From NCBI RefSeq assembly GCF_000964465.1, contig NZ_BANH01000008.1:44255-108254 (forward strand): a stretch of 64,000 nt of DNA. Reading direction: 5' to 3'. This DNA is from Gluconobacter thailandicus F149-1 = NBRC 100600. GTDB lineage: Bacteria > Pseudomonadota > Alphaproteobacteria > Acetobacterales > Acetobacteraceae. This document shows, in pieces, positions 60,136-64,000 of the stretch. The notes under the pieces are model-generated. The model did no database searches, was not told where the DNA came from, and worked only from the letters and a program-made list of their open reading frames with translations. The number at the start of each line of letters is the position of its first letter. Within the stretch, counting starts at the first letter, position 1. The position numbers and the translations under genes were made by a program.

Positions 60136-61863
60136 TCAACCGTTATCGTGAAGCGAATTGGTGGACGTCCCACCACTGGCGACGGACTGATCCAGGACAG
60201 ACATCAGGCAACTGGATGTTTCGTTGTCATGGACATGCACATGCCCAACGCCGCTCCCCAGCCTAATGCCACCCTGATAGATCGACAGTGGCTGCTGGCC
60301 TGACGCCACACACAGGATGCTGTCCGAAATAATTCCACGAAGAGGCGTTACCGTGCTGCCAACTCCCGTCACATCAATGGTGGGAAGCGCAGATGCAGCA
60401 TCTTTCGCGGACAGACTGGCACTGAAATAGTGGCCTCCTGTGAGGACAAATTCTGAAACCCCGATGGACATGACAGGCCCACCAGAGTTGCCGAAGCGTC
60501 CCCCGATCCAACGGAACGCTTCTGCATAGGACCCCTTGGCTGAAGCCGTGGCGGGAGCGCCAAAATTCGTATTGACCACCTGCACCACGTTGGTCGAAGC
60601 GGTGCCCTGACCCAGCATGTAGCCGCCATGGCCTTCCAGATCCTGTGCGTCAGAAATCTTCATGCATAGCATGCAGTCCTCGAACTCGGGATCGTAGAAC
60701 CGCCCGAAAGCCGGGCATGCCTCACCGTTATTGCCCTGTGATTTGGCACAATCGACCTGAAGGCCGATCGCCGCGCTCTCGCAGATTGTATTCGACAGCT
60801 GGAGACTTTGGGCAAAGTCGTGCCACCAGACACAACGTGCCACATGACCCGCTGCGCCATTCATGTTCACGCGGCTCAACCGCAGGAGATCCGCCCGCTT
60901 ATTGCAGGACGCGAGGGAAACTGAAGGATTGTTTGTCCCGCAGTTTGAAGCATCCCCCCAGAACTCGAAGCCGGTTCCCCGCAAGCCCAGAACGACCATG
61001 TCTTCGACCAGGTTGGCCGCTCCTCCCTCTTCCTTGAAGATATTGTACGGGTTGAGGATGGAGACGTCCCCGATCATCGAATGCTGGGTCCAGGAGATAT
61101 CGAAGATCGTGCCACCAGCCGCCATGTTCGACGCATCAATGCCCGCATGGTCGAAGCTGAACCCGGTCCCATAATCAGCGCTGGCAGAAGTGTATTTGAA
61201 CATCGTGCCCGTATTGCCCGGTGTCGAGACATACACGGTTCCTCGATAGTCGAGATTGCCTGAGTTGACGTTACCATTGCCAGCGTTGCGGATATGGACG
61301 CCATTGCAGGGGATGTTCACCTGGGAGAGCACGATCGCCCCGGCAGGAACAAACAGTTCTCCGCCAGAGCGGAACGGGGCAGCACCTGCCGCGCCATCGC
61401 ACACCGCATAAATGGCATTCTGGTAACAGGCTGTATTATCGGTCGAACCGTTCACATTCATGATCGAGCAGAAATCCAGCAGGCTGAACGTGTCCTGGTT
61501 ACGCTCCTGCTGGGAGCGTGTGACAGCGCCATATTCCGGCCTCAGCGTGGACAGGTTATTCGCCGGAACACCCATCGCCGTATTAAGCGACTTGATGGCC
61601 GTCACAACAGCTGATGCCGTCTGATCGACAATCATGGACGTTCCGTCCAGCGTCGCGCCCGTCAGAGCCAGATTCCTGCCCTTTCCATTGGCTGCATCGA
61701 TTTTAGCCAGCTGGAGGGCGTTGAGCTGGGAAGCAGAAAGCGTTTTACCATCGGCAAAATTAACGACCGTGCTCTGTGCATGGGCAGTCCGCAGCAATGC
61801 GCAGGTAAAACTGAAAATGATGAGTCCGAAGAAAAGCCACGGCATTCTCTTAACTAATTGCAT
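60136..61863 (-). CDS. Secreted right-handed beta-helix protein, tail-spike/pectate-lyase-like
   Basis: About 575 residues. From MQLVKRMPWLFFGLIIFSFT a signal peptide runs to about AHA-Q, followed by FADGKTLSASQLNALQLAKI (phage structural look). The main part is a Gly/Asn/Thr-rich beta-helix (SGGELFVPAGAIVLSQVNIP, NGVHIRNAGNGNVNSGNLDY, LEGHGGYMLGQGTASTNVVQ) with several Cys. A cleavable signal peptide is odd for a virion tail spike and fits an exported enzyme or adsorption protein. Start may be 61863 or ATG 61845. It is open throughout and keeps close spacing to both neighbours. Substrate unknown. Confidence 0.65.
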   Translation of the reverse strand: MQLVKRMPWLFFGLIIFSFTCALLRTAHAQSTVVNFADGKTLSASQLNALQLAKIDAANGKGRNLALTGATLDGTSMIVDQTASAVVTAIKSLNTAMGVPANNLSTLRPEYGAVTRSQQERNQDTFSLLDFCSIMNVNGSTDNTACYQNAIYAVCDGAAGAAPFRSGGELFVPAGAIVLSQVNIPCNGVHIRNAGNGNVNSGNLDYRGTVYVSTPGNTGTMFKYTSASADYGTGFSFDHAGIDASNMAAGGTIFDISWTQHSMIGDVSILNPYNIFKEEGGAANLVEDMVVLGLRGTGFEFWGDASNCGTNNPSVSLASCNKRADLLRLSRVNMNGAAGHVARCVWWHDFAQSLQLSNTICESAAIGLQVDCAKSQGNNGEACPAFGRFYDPEFEDCMLCMKISDAQDLEGHGGYMLGQGTASTNVVQVVNTNFGAPATASAKGSYAEAFRWIGGRFGNSGGPVMSIGVSEFVLTGGHYFSASLSAKDAASALPTIDVTGVGSTVTPLRGIISDSILCVASGQQPLSIYQGGIRLGSGVGHVHVHDNETSSCLMSVLDQSVASGGTSTNSLHDNG

Positions 61864-62098
61864 CGACACCAAGGATGAAGCCTCCCAAAATACCGGTCCC
61901 GCTTCTCGAACCGTAATTGAATGTCAGTATTGTATGAGCGGGCTTGCGGGACAGAAGTTCGCATTGAATGACTGTCGCGCCCCAGTTCGCAAAGGGCTCC
62001 CCGAATTTGTGTTGAAAGACTGTGAAGGCCGGAATTGTTAACCTGCCATGTATAGGTCCAGTCGCTCCCCTCCCAAAAAAATGTTCCTGAATTTTATT
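61850..62098 (-). pseudogene. C-terminal part of a phage tail-type protein, cut by an IS element
   Basis: The reverse strand is open from the IS boundary (62098) to the TAA at 61850: IQEHFFGRGATGPIHGRLTI, FQHKFGEPFANWGATVIQCE, AHTILTFNYGSRSGTGILGG, FILGVDAIS. Composition and the aromatic/Gly-rich run suggest a structural phage protein. It has no start of its own; the 5' part is lost where the IS at 62102 begins. Its stop overlaps the start region of the beta-helix gene, so the two were one operon. Found by hand translation. Confidence 0.55.
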
Positions 62099-62101
62099 CT
62101 A

Positions 62102-62120
62102 GTCCCTGTTAGGTCTTGAA
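62102..62120 (+). repeat. Left terminal inverted repeat
   Basis: GTCCCTGTTAGGTCTTGAA, matching the reverse complement of the right end with three mismatches. Confidence 0.8.
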
Positions 62121-62146
62121 TGACAGAACGGACTGCATAGCTGTTT

Positions 62147-62930
62147 ATGATGAGCATGATGCAGTCTGTCTTTTCTGATCAGGCCTGGTCTGTATGGGAG
62201 CCTTTGATCGAGGAAGTCCGTCCGAAGGGGAAAACCCCATTGAAGAACCTTCGACGGACGATCTCCGCGATTTTCTGGCGCCATCAGAACGACGCGAAAT
62301 GGCGCGCCCTGCCACCGGAGTTTGGCCCCTGGTGGATTGCCGCACAGTTGTTCATTCGCTGGTCGAAACTCGGTGTGTGGCAGCGCCTCTTTGAAAAGGC
62401 CAAAGGCAGGGATCAGGCTCTCGGCATGGTCTTTCTCGATGGCACGACGATCCGTGCCTATCACAAGGCGGCCGGGGCAGCTAAAAAAGGGGGATACAGA
62501 GGATGCCTCAGGGATCGTGAGGCGCTTGGCCGCTCACGTGGAGGACCTGGCACCAGGGTCTGCGTAGCTGCGGGTAGTCATGGCGGGCACTGTCCTTCAC
62601 GCTGTCGCCCGGTCAGGCACATGAACTGCCGTGTGCCTATGGCCTGTGCTCGACGCGCTGCCACACCCACCGACCTACGTCGTCTGTGATCGCGGATATG
62701 CCTCGCACAAATTCCGTGAAGATCTCTGGAACCGCGGATCTCGCCCTGTCATTCTACCAAGGAAGAATGATCCAGAAGTCGCCTGTCCACATTGGGCTTA
62801 CAGACACCGGCATCTGGTCGAAAACCTGTGGGCAAGGCTCAAGGAATGGCGGACTGTCGCAACCCGATATGAGAAGACGGCTGCGTCCTTCCTTCTCATC
62901 GCTGCTGCTGCAGACTATTTCAAGGCCTAA
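62147..62930 (+). pseudogene. IS5-family (IS427-like) transposase, frameshifted
   Basis: Opens MMSMMQSVFSDQAWSVWEPL, then WRALPPEFGPWWIAAQLFIR, WSKLGVWQRLFEKA and the first DDE Asp in MVFLDGTTIRAYH. Up to REALGRSRGG the frame is intact. Near 62585 and again near 62640 the coding frame shifts: expected SPGQAHELP is read in one frame and LDALPHPPTYVVCDRGYASH (second Asp) in another. The C-terminus is intact (AYRHRHLVENLWARLKEWRT, with the catalytic Glu, and TRYEKTAASF). Two shifts make a programmed frameshift unlikely, so the element is probably inactive. Confidence 0.8.
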
Positions 62931-62937
62931 CAGGCCC
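62919..62937 (-). repeat. Right terminal inverted repeat
   Basis: Reads GGGCCTGTTAGGCCTTGAA on the reverse strand, matching the left end with three mismatches. Confidence 0.8.
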
Positions 62938-62946
62938 TAATGGGTC

Positions 62947-63843
62947 ATGAAGCAGCCGGGTTTCTTTGATGTTGAAGAGCGTCTGGCTCGCCTGAGCGGG
63001 CTTGGCGATCAACTTGAGGCGTTTTCCCGGACTGTGGATTTTGAGGTGTTCCGCCCTGATCAGGACAAGGCACTAGCCTATTCAGACGGCAGCAAAGGCG
63101 GTCGTCCCCCGTTTGATCCGGTGTTGATGTTCAGGATCCTGGTGATCCAGACGCTGAATAATCTGTCCGACGAACGGACGGAGTGCCTGATCAACGATCG
63201 CCTGTCTTTTATGCGTTTCCTTGGTCTGGGTCTTTCTGACCGTGTACCAGATGCCAAAACGGTGTGGCTGTTCCGTGAACGCCTGACCCAGGCTGGTACG
63301 ATTGATGGTCTGTTCAATTGCTTTGACGCGATCCTGCGGAACGCCGGTTATCTGCCGATGTCAGGCCAGATCCTGGACGCTACACTGGTGGCTGCTCCAA
63401 AGCAGCGTAATACCAACGCCAAGAAAGCGGATCTTCGAGAGGGACGGATCCCGCAGGACTGGCAATACAAACCGTCCGAACGGTTCCACAATGACCGTCA
63501 TGCATGCTGGACACTGAAGTTTACGAAGGCAAAGCGTCAGGATGACGGAACGATCCCCACGACGGATCTCGCCATCCCGCTCTTTGGCTACAAATCCCAT
63601 ATTTCCATCGACCGGAAGTTCAGGCTGATCCGGAAATGGAAGACGACGGATGCCGCCGCCAGCGACAGTGCGCGATTGAGAGAAGGGCTGCTCGACCGCA
63701 GCAATCTTGCGGATGAGAGCTCCAGATCTGCGATCAAACGCATAGCGAACGCCATCATCACAACAACCATCAATCAGCACGCCAAAGGCTCAAAATCTGG
63801 AGCAAGGAATATCAATCAATGGTTCTTCGATCCCTTCACGTGA
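62947..63843 (+). pseudogene. IS5-family transposase, 3'-truncated
   Basis: A 298-codon frame starting MKQPGFFDVEERLARLSGLG, typical of the IS5-type transposases common in alphaproteobacteria. DGSKGGRPPFDPVLMFRILV, LSFMRFLGLGLSDRVPDAKT, GQILDATLVAAPKQRNTNAK and GYKSHISIDRKFRLIRKWKT are intact. After about residue 250 (ARLREGLLD) family similarity ends, and the C-terminal third with the last DDE residue and the ADTAYRS/KPRGRP region is replaced by unrelated sequence. The gene starts 9 bases beyond the right end of the preceding IS, so its own left end is missing or disrupted. Probably inactive. Confidence 0.75.
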
Positions 63844-63850
63844 AGCACTT

Positions 63851-64000
63851 CTAACTGTCTGGTTGTGAGACCTCATTGGCATAATGGAGGATTTCGTCGA
63901 CTTTAGGCAGCAATTCGTTGTTGTCAGCAGGTTTGTAGCGGGGGTTTGCCAAACCGCCGTTGTGTTCAAGCCTCTGGCGGACAGTATCGACAGGTGACAG
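63851..64000 (-). CDS. C-terminus of an unidentified protein, rest beyond the window
   Basis: The reverse strand is open from the window edge to TAG at 63851: LSPVDTVRQRLEHNGGLANP, RYKPADNNELLPKVDEILHY, ANEVSQPDS. Composition is coding-like (helical, charged), but 49 codons are too few to name a family. The gene converges on the truncated transposase. Confidence 0.4.
   Translation of the reverse strand: MSPVDTVRQRLEHNGGLANPRYKPADNNELLPKVDEILHYANEVSQPDS

Larger units (their letters stand above)
62102..62937 (+). mobile_element. IS5-family insertion sequence (IS427-like), 836 bp
   Basis: Bounded by imperfect 19-bp terminal inverted repeats (62102-62120 and 62919-62937; 16 of 19 positions agree) and flanked on both sides by TA, consistent with the 2-bp target duplication of the IS427 group. 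It contains one frameshifted transposase gene. It interrupts a phage tail-type gene on its left and abuts another transposase on its right. Confidence 0.8.

Overview
The window is chromosomal DNA of an alphaproteobacterium, almost certainly an acetic acid bacterium (Acetobacteraceae) and most like Gluconobacter. The grounds are moderately high GC outside a few AT-rich islands, a GcrA cell-cycle regulator, an alphaproteobacterial AddAB pair, a hopanoid side-chain cluster, a zinc-less DksA, and Hint-domain and sugar-reductase genes typical of this family. The assignment comes from recognising protein families by eye; no database search was run.

Layout. 1-5.7 kb: glycogen metabolism (glgB partial, glgA, divergent glgX) and a small YqaE-type membrane protein. 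5.7-11.8 kb: an SDR oxidoreductase, a large PAS/GAF hybrid histidine kinase, an aldo-keto reductase and a flavin reductase. 11.9-16.3 kb: an iron-uptake operon behind a Fur-box-like site (TonB-dependent receptor, two small membrane proteins, PepSY membrane protein) whose last three genes overlap start-to-stop. 16.3-20.2 kb: an AAC(3)-like acetyltransferase coupled to queF, then typA and a secreted His/Lys-rich peptide. 20.5-29.3 kb: dadA, a ferredoxin/flavodoxin-NADP reductase, a GT4 glycosyltransferase and, converging on it, a 1749-residue protein that joins an ExeM/NucH-like nuclease, a Hint domain, two ~100-residue repeats and a glycosyltransferase.

29.5-39.1 kb: housekeeping genes tsaE-addB-addA (stop/start overlaps), trxA, rnd and gcrA, followed by a TonB-like reading frame broken by an in-frame TAA. 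39.6-45.6 kb: a three-gene RND efflux operon (permease, adaptor, outer-membrane lipoprotein) behind an AT-rich control region. 45.9-48.8 kb: a bactofilin, a PfkB/adenosine kinase and a cytochrome c fusion. 48.9-54.6 kb: hopanoid genes hpnM-hpnI-hpnJ and hpnK on one strand, with hpnH divergent. 54.8-58.6 kb: a CNNM/CBS transporter-like protein, flagellar flgI-flgJ(rod binding)-flgN-like genes, and dksA.

58.6-64 kb is accessory DNA. It begins at a tRNA-Thr(GGT) gene and holds an AT-richer stretch with possible gene remnants, a decayed IS5-family element, a truncated three-gene phage tail/tail-spike block, a second IS5-family element with intact inverted repeats but a frameshifted transposase, and a third, 3'-truncated transposase. 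This reads as a prophage remnant worn down by IS elements. The two most unusual objects are the nuclease-Hint-glycosyltransferase fusion (24036-29285) and the tail-spike block trapped between IS elements.
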